NCBI GenBank assembly: GCA_036937835.1
Contig: CM072877.1
Coordinates: 11,597,001-11,661,000 of the forward strand
From: Pampus argenteus
Taxonomy: Eukaryota > Chordata > Actinopteri > Scombriformes > Stromateidae
Length of the DNA: 64,000 bases
Reading direction: 5' to 3'
In this document: piece after piece, positions 12,320 through 25,680 of the stretch
Layout: each line of letters begins with the position of its first letter
Position numbering within the stretch: the stretch's first letter is position 1
Made by a program: the position numbers and the translations under genes
Notes under the pieces: model-generated
Told to the model about the DNA's origin: nothing
Seen by the model: the letters and a program-made list of their open reading frames with translations, nothing else
Database searches by the model: none

Positions 12320-13870
12320 ATTGATCCCTGTGAAGGCTGCAGCAGGTCGCCTCGTCCTGCGCTGTTTGCTGGTTGCTACAGAGAATCAAACATAAACACA
12401 CTGATGCACCGAAGCTGAGAGTCATGAAAGCAACAACACAAAATACTATTGTTTCCTATGGATGCACTTCAGAGGGTAAATCAGAGGTGCAATTGTCTTA
12501 AGTGACTTTTTAAATAGATAAGATATTCTTGAGAAATGCCCAACCACGCCCCCTAGCGACTGATTTACTGTATGTACATATGTACTCTTCTTCAGATTGA
12601 CAGGAGTACAGTTCTGGTGTAGAGATATTCACTACTTCAGTTATTCATAATTATTTAGGTATTTATTTTTAATAAAATAGATTAAAGATATTAAGTGTAA
12701 AAATACTGGAATTAACCTATTTATTTGATTTTTTTTTTTTTTTGGTAGAATATAACTTCTATCAGATCAATCCCCAAAATACAATTTTTCTTACAAATAA
12801 CAAGTGGTTAAGTTTTAAACCTTAAAAAATGCATTGAGGAATATTTATTTTTATTTTACTGAGTGGGATGAAGAGTGGGTTTTTACTTTTTTTCTGTTTA
12901 TATTTTGATATTCAGTTAGTTGATGTATCAGTCTTGCTGGTTTGTGGGTATGTGCGTCTGTGCATGGGCGTGTAGCAAGAACATACGTGAGTAAATGAAT
13001 CAATAAAATGGAGGAAGTGTTAAATCGCAGCTAATAATCATTAGGACGGCAGCAGACTTAAAACGTGACATCTTTCATTTTATGTTTTTCGTGGTTGTGA
13101 ATAGGCCTGTGTGTTTGATCTGGTGACCCACGCTGTCAGTATTCACCTGGAGAGTGTAGATCATATCAGCACGCAGGAATGTTCACTCTACACATTCCTG
13201 TCGTCTCAGATATATCTTTGTTCATTCAAGTGACAAAAAAGTGTTTAGTGTTTCAGCTTCTTCTTACAGTTCCTATTCACACACAAACACACACAAACAT
13301 GTACGCATACTGTCATACTGTATAACCACTGAAGAAACTTACCATATTATGTTCCCATCTCATATACTCACTCTCAGGAATAAATGGGTTATGGCATGTA
13401 GGTCAAAGAAATTTTGTTTCCATCTCGACTTGTGGGAGATGTTCTCAGTTCTCAGACTTGTTTTTATCATTTATATGTTCATCAATATGGTTCTGTGTTG
13501 TTATTTCTTTACAACGCCTCTGTTTTAGCAAAGGACTATCCTGCAGTGCTGTGTGTAAATACACACAGAGTATCCCGGGTTAAATTGTATGTGTCGTGGC
13601 TTGTTCTCGTTATGTCTTGGATTTTTTTACAGGTGTGGGGACATTTCAAATAACACTGCAGCTGAGTCACTCTTTTCCCAGTATTAGTGAGTGGTGACAG
13701 GAAAGAGCGAGTATCAACATGCAGCTGTGACAGGACAGACGACAAGGAGGGGCCGGGTGAAAGAACAGAGGCGGATCAGAGAGGATATTTTGAATTCTAC
13801 CTCACCAGCTCACCTCAGCTAATGACTACGTGGGCTGTCTTAACCAGAGTTCATTTTTTTTCTGTTTCAG
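12320..13870. other. Divergent intergenic region between cimip2b and the C8orf58-like gene
   Basis: The region is AT-rich with a 15-T run near 12731-12745. Both promoters must lie here or in leader exons. The exon beginning at 13871 follows a good acceptor (TTTTCTGTTTCAG), so a non-coding first exon of the right-hand gene is expected in this stretch. None could be fixed. Confidence 0.5.
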
Positions 13871-13921
13871 TTGCCATTCAGCAGCAGACGTGTGAAGGAC
13901 AGAAAAAGGAAAGCTTTGGAG

Positions 13922-16900
13922 ATGAATCTCTACAGGAGTTTTGGGAACCTTATGGAGGCTTGGATAACTGAGGGAAACCCGTCTTTTGACTCAGAGTCGC
14001 TTGGAAATCAGGATGAAGACTCGCCTGCATCTTCTGATATAGGGACAAATCTCTGCTCTGAGTCGGTGGACTCTGGAGTGGAAACAGCCAGCTCTGACAC
14101 ATGTTTTCCTGCTTCAACATCCCAGTCTCCTGTTTTCGCCTCTCCTGTGCCTTTATCTTCCTCCCCTACCTCCCCGCACAGCTGTCTCAGCAGAGCCCAG
14201 CAAGGATTGCACCTAAAAGTGGAGCAAGCCCTCCAGAGGGATGACTCTAAACGACCAAAGGACATCTCAGAGCCTGTTACAGTTGACAAGTTACTCAGGT
14301 GGTTGCCTCGAGCATCTTTTCTATCCAAACGGCACACCTCAGGCTTAGTGAGAGGTCAGAGGTCACAGAGTTTTGACCTAAGGAGGACAGTCCACCCATC
14401 GGTGCCAGTCAGGCAGATGTCAGAAAAGCACAGACGGCCGCTGTCTATGAGTTATGACAAGCAGCCAGTTCAGACAAGTTCACAGGTGAGACACTGCTTA
14501 TATCACAAACCAAACTGTGTTCTGCATTTTGTTTTGGGTGCAAAGAGGAACACACTAGAGATTTCCACACTATGTCTGATCCCTCTGTGAAAAGACAAAA
14601 ACAGTTGTGCTTATTTGGGACCAGTTTCAGGGTTACATCAGTTTCACAGTAACATGTACAGTCTTGCACAGAACTGGCTTGTAAATGGAAAGCACACAAG
14701 GGAAACCCAGCCTTTTACTTTTGCCACACATATTCACAGAGTTGGTCTCACATTTAAAAGTAGGACAAGCATGTCATCACTCACACAGGATCTCTTTCAT
14801 GGCAGTGACTTGTCACAAATGTGATGCAAACTATCATAAACCAGTCTTCCCAGTTGACTTTATGCACGTGTGCATGGGAGGAATGAATGGAGACATGTGG
14901 GGGGAAGTTGAGCAGTCTGTGTTGTTTTAGAGAAATATGACAGACATGTCATTAAGTAAGATGGTTGGAAAAAATGAATCTTGATTTGAAATGTTATTTT
15001 AAATAACACTGATGGCATTTTTCCTCATATTTGTTATAAATTAGTGTGCTTAGTGTGAAAATGAGGTCATGCTGACAGCTCTTACACTGAAAGAACTGGA
15101 TTAAGTGTACAATTTGTATCTAATTCATACTTACTGAACTGTATCTTTCCTGGTATGAGAGCCAGTGTTCTGATGCTTTGATGAATGCATTACTGAGAAG
15201 TCATGAAATGTCAAGTACTTATTATACAGTTATATAATGTCATTATATCTATTATACAATTACAGTTCAAAACCCCACATTGTCAGTTAGACTGATATGG
15301 ATATTCTGACTAAACAGGTTTCAGCTTTTTTTAATGTGCTACTTTTCTTTGTTTTTCATTATTATGATTTGAATATCTTCAGGGTTTTGACTACTGATTT
15401 GACAGAACAATTTGAGGGTAGCACCTTATGCTTTTTTACATGAAACTTAGCGATTGGTATTTTTCTTTTTTTCATTAAAAACTCTTCTGTGAGGTACTTG
15501 GGCACAGCAATACTCTGATTGTTAACATCAGCATTTGAATATGCTGTTTAAAATACATTGTATTTGTCTTTGTACTGTTCAAGGTAACATTTCTTCTGCT
15601 TAATGATCTGTGCAGGACCTCGGTGAGGATGTGAGGACAGGACTGAGTCCTGGGCTCAAGTACTTGGAGCAGGTGTGCCAAATGCTGGAGGAAATTGCCA
15701 GGCAACAGATGCACAACCGTGCTTTACAGATGGAGATTAACGCCCTGCAGGAACATCAAGGCACGCAGGTGAGCCAAGTCATCCATGTATCGCATCTTTG
15801 CAAGGCAATTTAAAGCTTGTCACAGATTCCTCAGTGCACTGACCTTCATGCCACAGACCTGTCAAGTTGGTAATGACAAGATGTCGTCTTGCAGCCCCAG
15901 GGTTCATATGAATTAAGCCGCAAAAACAATGTTCTCATTTGTTTTTCTCTCTTAAAGGTTCCTGACACCTGTCAGTGTGACTATAAAGCCCTCGAGGACG
16001 ACCTCTCTTCCTGTCAAAGGCCTGAAAATGAAGTAGAGGAGCACGTCTCCAGTGAACCACAGCAAAAGAAACATTATCCTTATAGACATTTTCGTCAGAG
16101 ATCAGCTTCAGACACAACTATTGCAACACTGCATTCAAGTGAGTCACCTTCCACCTGTTTTTCTATTCTGCTTATCTTTTTGTATATTTAATGTATTCTT
16201 ATACGGGCATGGATTGGCGAGATATTCCTGCTTTTAGCCATATTATTGTGTATGTGCTTGGTGTAGGGAAATTGAAAGCAGACTGCAGAGGGCAGCATCT
16301 GAGTGCATATGACCTTCTGAAAAAGGAAGAGGGAGACCATGAAAATCAGGTCGAGTCCAGTTAAACACAACACGTAATTTCTACCAAATGAACACAAATC
16401 AAAATACAAGCCAAATAATATTTACATTATGTTATATAAGATAAGCTTCTGTGATTTTAAACCACAAATCTGTCAATGTGTCTTTTCAGGAATGTAAAAA
16501 GGGGGAGATGAATAAAAAGAACAAGAACTGGAGGTTAAAACTTGGATCTTTGAGAAGAGATGATTCTGGTTTGAGAGATACAAAGGGGTGAGATATTTTA
16601 TTTATAACTGCAGCCTCTATGCGGCCAGTATTTGTTAATCTCACATGATGTATGATGCTCTGAGAAAACATGTGTGCAGCTTCGACATGGCAGCCAGCCA
16701 TGCTGACGCAGTGGTCCAGATCTAATGCTCAGTACATGCAGGCCTGTGGTGGGAGTTCATTTTCAGTCTGTGCATCTGTTCCCCTCGAACATTTTGTCCT
16801 TTTTTTCGTGAAACATAGCCTCCATACTGTTTTCTACAATGGCTTGCCTTAACTCTGTTTGATGAATGTTGTATTTATACAGCCAACAGATGCAGTCATC

Positions 16901-16955
16901 TGAGAAAAACTCAGCCAGCCAGCTGTTCAGGAGAAGGAAAACTCTGCCTTTATGA
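13922..16955 (+). CDS. Uncharacterised protein similar to human C8orf58
   Basis: Six coding pieces in continuous frame: 13922-14485, 15616-15768, 15958-16138, 16267-16349, 16490-16587, 16883-16955, giving 383 residues (human C8orf58 about 365). The exon opens at 13871, but the first ATG is at 13922 (MNLYRSFGNLMEAWI). Shared marks with C8orf58 are the ESVDSGVE motif, the helical block GLKYLEQVCQMLEEIARQQ (human GLRYLEHLCLVLEQMARLQ) and a basic C terminus RRRKTLPL (human RRKTFMP). The helical block looks like a short coiled coil. There is no enzyme motif, signal peptide or membrane segment. The function is unknown in the family and I assign none. AATAAA at 17189 fits the 3' end. The orthology rests on three short blocks, so it is probable rather than certain. 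Confidence 0.75.
14486..15615 (+). other. First coding intron of the C8orf58-like gene
   Basis: 1.1 kb between GTGAGA and a TGTGCAG acceptor. No coding content was recognised. Confidence 0.7.
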
Positions 16956-18176
16956 AAGGACCACACTGTGTCTCTCACAATGTTTGGACATTTTGGTTTC
17001 AGTTCTGAAGAGGACAAAACTTCCTTACTGTCATTGCTTTCACACTGACTTCCTGTTCTTGCCCATGTGATGTAGCAAATCTGCCATATATATATATTTA
17101 TTGCCTACAGTACACTTGTAATCTTGTATTTATGCAGATGAAATATTTTTTCTATTATTATTTTCTATAATACTCTGACAAGGAATGAAATAAATGTATA
17201 GTTTCTCTGTAATTCATAATTAATAACAGTACAAAGCTTCATTGGAAAACTTCAAACATCTGTATTTATTCCCTGGGAAAGCTGCAAGTATATATATATA
17301 TATAAATGATATGCACTCTACAGTATATTACATATAACATAAATATAACTATAACTATCTTTCTTTCTAATAACATTCTGCAGGCTCTCCTATTGAATAT
17401 GAAAATATATCTTTACCCCAGAAGAGACAGATCTGCCTCAATTGATTATGTCTTGTCAATTGATTATTTCTGATAAATCCTATTCACTGTTTAGTCTACA
17501 AAATGTCAAAAAAAAGAAAGAAAGAAAAACAGTTCCAGAGATGAGTCTTCATATTGCTTCAATTTACAATCATATCAAAGCAGATACACATTTGAAAAAC
17601 TGAAGTGAATGTTGCTTCATAAATGACCTAAACTGTTGCTTATGAAAAGTATCTGCTGATGTTGATATGGAGTAAATTCATGGAATGGATAATCTGTGGA
17701 TTATAATACAATACAATTGTATTTATTTATTTTTGCATGTACTGATTTTTTTTAAAGGATAAAAATACCTACCTAACCACTCTGTGATTTAACTTATAAC
17801 AAGTGCAGGCCACACAGAGGTACTTTTATCATTTATTTAATCTTTATTCACCTAGGTTGGGGGGGATACACCTCCCCTGGCATTCCCATGTAAAGAGATG
17901 TCAATGACAAACACGTCCAACCAAACAAGAGAGGGTGAATAGGATTCCAGTCCATACATAAAATACATTTATTTACTATTTATTGAACCACCAGCATCTA
18001 TTAGTCCCACACAGCATCCTTCTGTGCTATTAAATATATAGAGATAACATCTGTGGAGGGATTTATTTACTGTATGTGTGTGTGTGTGTTTGGGGGTGGG
18101 GAGAAAGGAGAGCTTATAGACGGGAGTTGTGGGGGGAGCAGAGTCAAGTCATGCCTGCAGTGTGTCCCCCCCTTGT
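16956..18176. other. Convergent intergenic region, C8orf58-like / rnf208
   Basis: This region contains the 3' untranslated ends of both genes. Minus-strand AATAAA signals for rnf208 lie at 18062-18067 and 17968-17973. A short TATATA run sits near 17289-17303. Nothing coding was seen. Confidence 0.6.
17189..17194 (+). terminator. Polyadenylation signal of the C8orf58-like gene
   Basis: AATAAA, 234 bases after the stop codon at 16953-16955. Confidence 0.5.
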
Positions 18177-18953
18177 CTACATGATGCCACAGGAGGACAA
18201 GGGGTTGGCGATCTGGCAGGTGCAGGCTGACTGGCAGTATTGGCGCACAGTCTGGTAGCAGCTGCGGTCTGCGTCCCCACCCCACTGCACGGGCCCGTTG
18301 GGATCCGAGGGCAAACGGCTCAGGATGCTGGTGTTGATGGCCAGAGCAGCCAGACCATAGTCAGTGAACAGCACTGTCTCGCGCCGGCACGTGGGGCAGG
18401 AGATGAACTTGTACTTGGGACACGATTCGTAGAGGATCTGCAGACACTCCTCACACACCGAGTGCAGGCAGGAGAGGATGCGCGGACGCTTGCCGGCGAA
18501 GTTGTATGTGTGGCCGCAGGTGGGGCAGTCCAAGGGCTCGCAGGGCATAACTGGCCCCGACGAGGAGGAGGAGGACGTGGAGGAGGTGGAGGAGGAGCGC
18601 AGCACGTACTGGTTGACTATGACGTCTTCCATCTTGTAGTGGAACTGGTGGTAGCAGATCTCGTTGGCACTGGTTTTGCGCTGCGCCAGGAAGCTTTGCT
18701 CCCTGCGCGTCACGGGGACCGGGGAGGAGGACACCATAGGCCGGGGAGAGCCCGTTATGTCCAGGGTCAGGTCGCTGCAGGCCTGGTTGACGATAATCTC
18801 ACCTTCACCTCCACCGTCCCACGCCACTCTGGGAGGCGGGGCATAGCGCGGCTGGGTGACGGGCACAGGGCACTCTCTGGGGAACTTCTCCGACTGGATG
18901 ATCTTGACGGTGTCCATGGGGATGGCGACGGGCTGACGCCTGAGGCAGGACAT
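18177..18953 (-). CDS. rnf208: RING finger E3 ubiquitin ligase RNF208
   Basis: Single-exon ORF of 258 residues (human 261). The frame is open two codons further upstream, but the codon there is GTG, so ATG at 18953 is taken as the start (MSCLRRQPVAIPMDTVKIIQ). Conserved blocks are SEKFPRECPVPVT, EIIVNQACSDL, KTSANEICYHQFHYKMEDV and the C-terminal SCGIM. The RING lies at about residues 143-189: CPTC, then SCLHSVCEEC, then SCPTC, with the C3HC4 ligands in place. A Ser-rich linker (about 120-132) precedes it and is encoded by GAG/GAC-like repeats on the plus strand. Family knowledge: RNF208 is a cytoplasmic E3 ligase, reported to act on vimentin in human cells. GC content is clearly higher than in neighbouring DNA, which explains the long antisense frame. 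Confidence 0.96.
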   Translation of the reverse strand: MSCLRRQPVAIPMDTVKIIQSEKFPRECPVPVTQPRYAPPPRVAWDGGGEGEIIVNQACSDLTLDITGSPRPMVSSSPVPVTRREQSFLAQRKTSANEICYHQFHYKMEDVIVNQYVLRSSSTSSTSSSSSSGPVMPCEPLDCPTCGHTYNFAGKRPRILSCLHSVCEECLQILYESCPKYKFISCPTCRRETVLFTDYGLAALAINTSILSRLPSDPNGPVQWGGDADRSCYQTVRQYCQSACTCQIANPLSSCGIM

Positions 18954-21900
18954 TCGCACGTTGTTGGAGGTGGGAGAAAGAGGGGCTGTGGCTCTAATCA
19001 GTGCTGGACACTCCTGCCTGGCTCTGGACCTGGAGGCAAGGTTGGGCTCCTTTTAATGAAGTCAGCCATTTGAGGGAACATGAGGACGGATGGTTGCCTC
19101 CATGTTTCCCTTCAGAGATCCCCCTAGTTGGGTGCTATTGTCAGCCTGAGTCCTTATGAGGAGATGACAGATAGATCAGCTCAGCCAGAGCACCTTATTC
19201 CTTCACAGTAGAGATGTACAGATGCTTTAACAGCCCAGTTTACAGTATTTGACCAGTGTTGACTACTTAAAGTTATTTTGTTGTTGTTGTTGTTGTTTTA
19301 ATTTGTTTAATTCGTTTGCTGCTGATATTCCTGTGCTATTTGTAGGAACGTATATTTACACACAAGGACAGACAGAACTGTATGTTCTCACTCAGTGATA
19401 ACACCAATAAATAATCTCATATGCACACAGATCACGCATATATATACATACACTACAGGTTGGTGGATATCTGCATTCACAAAGTGCAGGCAGTTCTGAA
19501 AGGTCCAAGAGGTATTGTCTTAAACTATATCCTGTGGCCTGCAAAGGGGAACTCTTGCCTTCTCAAACTAGCCTTTTCTTGTGGTTCTTGCTCAAACGCC
19601 CGCTTGACTTCCTGTTTTTGGCTGCAGTTGTGTTACACCTCTATTCAAAGTGCGTGAGAAAGATTAGCCTCCAGTCTTTCTTTCTGCTGTTGGTCCAGTT
19701 TTGTCAGGTGACCCTGTGTGACTCCCAGTTGCTTGTTGATAAGAAGGTGGGAGGAGGTTTTTTTTTGGGAGGTGTCCTATATTGCTCCAGAAGGCTGTTG
19801 GAATGACTCCTTCGCTCAAAGGCTCCTGAATTCCTCAGAGCTGGGAGTTACAGTTGTTGTTGTTGTTTATTTTTTTCAGTCCTCCTAACTGAACAGAAGA
19901 AGTGATAACAGTCTGAAGTATGCCTCTGTGCTTGTCTCAATTTTTCAGGGTCTCAGACTCATTACATGTCCTCAGGATTCCTTTGGTCCATCTACCTGCA
20001 AAAACAGAAAAAAATAGATATTTGTGAATATTCTCCGTAAGATGAAGTAGATTTTTACATGTTTAACATGGAAAGTAAATGGAATACAATCGAATGTTAA
20101 TGTTATAATGTGGATGTGTCATATTCCTGTGTGTGGGTTTAGATTTGTCATTAGATTTTATGAAAAAGTATCAGCTCTATACAGAAGCATTCAGTCAACT
20201 CCAGCTGTATAAAGTTCAGTGTCTCTGTGGTTATCTGATGACAGAGGCCTAGCAGCATGACCCACTCAGTGGGGGGAAAAAAGGTCTAGCCTATTTCCTT
20301 TTGCATCATGGCCTTGAGCCAGGTGTGATAATTATCATGTTGCCTTTCTTATCCTTTTTGACTAAACACAATCGGTCTACAAAATCTGAGGATTATGGCG
20401 ATATGTGTTGTGTACTTAGGCATAAGAATACAGAACAACGGCTATTCTTTTTAAGTCTGGCTTTTTAGGGCGGCTAATAATAATGCTTTGTAGGGCATTT
20501 ATATTGTTGTTTTTTTAAATTGCTTAGTCTATAAAATTGCAGAGAACAAAAACAGATAAGCAACTTCTTGGAGCTGCTGTCTTCCCTTTGCTTTTTGCTT
20601 TAAGTACAAACACAGCAAATTAGTGATGTCCTTTGGTATGATGCATGAAATACACACTTTTATATTGATATATAATGCATGAAATGAAATATACATAATT
20701 CAAGATGACGTAATGTTCATTTCATTCACTAAATAAATAATATACAAATTGCCCATATATGTCCAGAAAATCTGAAAAACAGTTAACGTAACATGTATGA
20801 CTGATTGACAAAAGCTTTCAATACTGTCTGTTCAGAGCAGGTGATTGTGACACTGATGCAGTCCTGCTCTAGTCATATTCACACTTCCTGTCAACGCTTG
20901 CGTCAGTTAGACTCAGTTAACATGCGTGGGAACAAGTAGAAAACTGTGCTGCATGGAGGATTTATGTCATACTGTATGTGGGTTTTGTCAAAAGAGAAAC
21001 AAGTGTATGGTTGAATATTTTTAGCTTAATAATAGCTGCCAAACAGCAGAAGAGGGAGGATGACACATCGTTCATTCTCTGCACGGCCGTCGACGGTGAT
21101 GATTTATTAGAAGAGGGGGGGAAAAAAAACTGAGCAGAGGAGGTGACCTACATGGTGATGAAGAAAGAGAGTGAAAGGAGAGGAGAGGGAACACAACACT
21201 GGTCCTCATTTCTATTTATGGTTTGTTTATCTATGCACCTCTCAGTGGTTTCCTGCCCCCAGCCTCAGCTGAAGTATCACACTGAACGAGAGGAGTTGAT
21301 ATAATGATATTATATATTTTTTGGTCAAGCTGGTAGACATTTGTTTTTGCCCTTTATCCTTTCTCAATGAGTCTGTTAACATATTTGTACACCCCCCACG
21401 CCCAAACACACACAGAGCTGTTAGCATGAATCACTCAAAACCTCACCAAATGTGTCCCTCTGTAGCTGCAGTGCTGCAACATTTCCCCCTAAATAGCCTG
21501 TGTCTTTCTCATTCCCCTGCACACACACAGTAGGTATTCACTCACAAGGCTGGGTGTCAGCAACATAACACATATAAATTACCTTTATAGTGATAATGCA
21601 ATGATATTTAGGGGGACATGAAACAACAAGTAACATCTAATAGTAATAGAAAATACATTATTACTAATAACCAGTAATATTGATAATATTATGTAATCTG
21701 AGGCAACATTTAGTTGTATGTCATGAAACAAATGCTGAGCCATATGGCTGAAATATTACCATGATATTAATAAGACTAATTGTTTGATAATGATACGTAT
21801 CTGTATGGCAAATGTATGCAACATCAATTTGATGTTCAATGAATAACATGTCAAAACTATTCACAAAGAAAAAAAACTTCCTAATCATTAAGTCGTACAC

Positions 21901-22181
21901 TATAACTAAACAATAACAGGAGATACTGTGATAATCATGGATGGTATCGAACCTTAAAATGCTCACTGTGGATCTAAGACTGTTCAGTACCACATGTTGG
22001 CATCAAACTCCAGTGTTGTTTACTTATTCTTTGATATTCATTCAGATATTAAATGATGTTTCACAGCCGTTTTATGCTAAACAAAAAGTGGCCAAATGCA
22101 TCATAATGTGATTTTTTTTTAAACCAAATTCGATGCCACAATTCAAATAATGAGATCCACCATGCACAGATATACTAGATG

Positions 22182-22222
22182 TTAAACTGTTTATATCCAT
22201 TTTCTGGATATAAACAGTTTAA
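22182..22222. repeat. Perfect 18-bp inverted repeat with a 5-nt loop
   Basis: The left arm 22182-22199 starts TTAAACTG and ends ATATCCA. The right arm 22205-22222 is its exact reverse complement, and the loop is TTTTC. The match stops at both outer edges. Confidence 0.85.
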
Positions 22223-25200
22223 AATGCATTGGTCTGATAGCAGCAAGGGACGAGCTGATAAAGCATCCAGGCTGCACGAGGAGCCTTTGAGCCTGGGGGA
22301 GATGAAGCAGCTAAAATTACCTTCTAATTTGGTGACAGAGCTATGAAAAGGGCTGATAACGGATGCAGGCTGTCTGCTGATGGACCAGCTTTGGCGCAGC
22401 CTTCTCCAAATTTACGGAGCCCCGTCCGATTATGTAAGGAGCTCATCTCCGACCAGGCCACCATATTAACAATGTGTAAACTACAGCAGCTCTCCAACAG
22501 TCTTTACATTTTGTCTGTGTGTGTGTGTGTGTATGTTTATGTGCATAGCTCTAGGTCCTCTCCCTGCAGAGGAATTATTACACTAATGAAATCATGGCAG
22601 GCATTTGACCTCGTCATCACGGGCAGGAGGAGGAAGAGGAGAGCTGACCACAGAAATGTCAGATGAGTCTCTCTCAGCAGCAAATTCCTCATAACACTGA
22701 ATACACACAGAGCTGCATACACACTATCAAGTCACACACACACACACACACACACCCGAGAACATTCTCACCCTCAGACGACTCCCCATCGCCTACATGG
22801 CACCACCCTTTACATTCCAGTGGACACAAAGAAACCCATAGCAGACTGATATGAGATAGCACATTTTTAGACATGTATACTATCAGTCATGGTAGGTTTC
22901 ATTCCTGCCTAATTCAACTGACACACACACCTGAAAAGAGGGAGAAAAACACACACACACACACAGCTCCGACTCCTAGAACATTCCTATCATCTCATAC
23001 GTTCATGCTCACACACACACACAGATGTGTTCATGTCCTACTGATCACACCGGATAGATTCCACCTGTGCAGATTGCAGAGCAGGAGAAGGGCACCCAGG
23101 TTATGAATGAGTCATACTGTAGTGATCATGCGCATTAGCGTCCGCCTGTCTCTCCCTCTTCTTCTCTCAATGAAAAATCGGTCTGTCTCTACCCAGTCCG
23201 CCTTCTTGCTGTCCATCCATTCATCTGTCTATCTATTTGAGCTGTTGTCCGTTGTATTGGGGAGCACGGACGTTGCGGATCTTTGTGCCCCTACACCAGA
23301 TACCAGCAGTATGTGAGGTATTCCAGCTATGTTGAGATGTGTATCCACATTCATGTCTCAGCTGGTTAAAAAAAAAGCATCAGCACATCTCTTCTCGGAC
23401 CTGTATGGGATATTGTGTTGTGTTTTGATTACATAACATGTTACGACCTTAGCGTGATCTGAGGACAAATCCCCAGATTTACTGTATGTTTTCAGGCAGC
23501 AGCTTGTCGAGATTCAATGAAATATGAAAATGCAACACAGTGTGTATTAAAGTTGATATAAAAAGTGATGGTTTTTTTTATGTTCCTGGTGTTTCGTATT
23601 TGTTTATCATATGGATGATAATTGATGCTGAAATGATTTTTTTATTCAAATGTCTTCTGCTATAGATTGTACAATTCCATACTACATCCACATATAACAC
23701 AGAATAAGTATAGTATATAATGTCAAGCCAAAGCTGTGATTACATAGGCGATAATGTATAATGGTAGTCTGATGTTTGTGTTTCTGTATGTGCAGAGAGT
23801 GCTTGGTGAGCATGAGCAGGAGGTGTTGTTTTTAATAATTCAGCCCACTGTCATTCATGGCAGACATCGGCCATTTTGCCTCGCAATTCATTACACCCAA
23901 GTGCTCTTTGTTCTCGTCTGTGTAGCTCCCACGGCAACATGGCAGAGCTGCACACGGTCAGGAAAAATAAAAGCAATAACCATCATTGCTCCGCTTGACA
24001 CAGATCTCATTGAAAATGCATGAGGGAAAGGTTCAGCAAATGCCCAGCTCTTCAATAACAGCAGTTATGGATTAATGCAATTGATTGATGGATTGATTCT
24101 TTTTGACGACTAGACTAGCTCAGCACAGGGTTGAGGTGGACGGCGTTGTTGACATTGTGTGAGCTGAGTCTCGAGAGGTAATGAGATAGAGGTGAGCTGG
24201 CCAAAATAATTGGACTGTGTGAGATGGAGCGGCTTTAGCGTGTGGGAGGGGTGCGTTCAGGAGCAGCAGTTATGCAATTGCAGCATGGTGTATCCAACAC
24301 TCTCACTGCAGCGCCAATGTATGGCCAATATGGAAATACCTTAGTGTTGCTGACAGCTACAGAACAGACTGTTCCTGCCCTGTCCCTATCACCCCCCACC
24401 CTAACCCTCTTCCTCCTGCCCCCACTGTCTGTCTGTGCAGAGGTCTGTCAAATGTCATAACCGCTGGAGACTCCCACACGATACCATCTACACCTCGACT
24501 CACACATCATTAGGGTCTATTCACAGATTCTAAGCCTGGTCCGTGATAGACGCAGACAGACAAGGAGTTGCGGTGCAGGTGTGTCTCTGTGTGTAGACAT
24601 GTGCGTCTCCATTCATGCATCTCTGCAAAATGGAAGTCCGTGATGCAACAACCGTGCAAATCCTAGCTTAACATAACAAAAGCAAAAGGCAAACAGACAC
24701 CTCTGTCTATTTTGATTCTCACACACAAAGAGTATAAGTATTGTTATGAAAGCTACACATAGCAGCCACACCTCACAGATCTGGAACATATGTATACATG
24801 CAGAACGTTACAGCACATGAACATGAATCAAATGCAAAGCCTTTTTCTCATCCTCACCTGTCTGCCTACGCACTTGTCTTGCTCCAGTCCTTCCTTGCCT
24901 TTTCGCTCCTGTTCCAGTTTTTTTATGGTTTTAGATATTGTTGCTGTTGATGTTGTTGATGCTGAAGATAAACCAAACCTCTCAGTCTCTTTGTCTCAAC
25001 AGGCAGGGGGATGCTTCTCTCCTGTCCATTTGATTTCTAGTAAGGTGAAAAACAAGCAGCAGCAGCAGCGAAGGGAGCAAAAGATGGAGGAGATGTAAGA
25101 TGGAGGAAGCAGTTGCAAGGTGGATGCGTCATGTTCCGGGCAGCTTTCATCACTCGTTCCTCTCCTCCTCCTCTTAGTCTCTCTGGTACCTTTTGTCCTT

Positions 25201-25639
25201 CACTATCCCACCCTTGCTCCTTCTCCATCAAGCTGTGGCTGAGCATCTCCCTCTGGTATCTCTTTCTCCATCCCTCTCTGTCTCTCCCTCCTGCTGAGCC
25301 TGTCAAAATATTCAGCTTATTCTGTGCAGTGATCTGAGCTTATCTGTGCTGTTCGTTCTTCTTTCGTCTCTTCTTTCTTCTGCTTCTCTCTCTTCTGTTT
25401 CAGGTAAACACGTATTTCTCTTCTTCTTCTTTCCCTTCTTCTCTGCTGTTATCTCTCCTCCTGTCTCAGCTGCCGTTCATTACTCTTCTTTCTCCTCCTC
25501 CGTCTGCTCCAGTCAGTGCACCTCACAGTCACACATGCGCAGTGTTTTCACACATACATGCACACACACACACACGCACTCCCTCTCTCGCTCTCTGTCT
25601 CTGTGCTTCTGGCTCCCTCCTTATGCATGTGGCTTGTTT

Positions 25640-25680
25640 TGCTTGCTTGCCCCCCCCCCTCCCCCCGCCCCCCTTTATCT
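25640..25680. repeat. C-rich tract able to form G-quadruplex/i-motif
   Basis: Runs of ten, six and six C with single-base interruptions (plus strand), inside a long CT-rich stretch. No gene is near. Confidence 0.6.

Noticed and set aside
18240..19073. 277-codon open frame on the plus strand, opposite rnf208
   Set aside because: It is the shadow of a GC-rich coding exon on the other strand, with Gly/Arg-rich low-complexity translation and no family marks.
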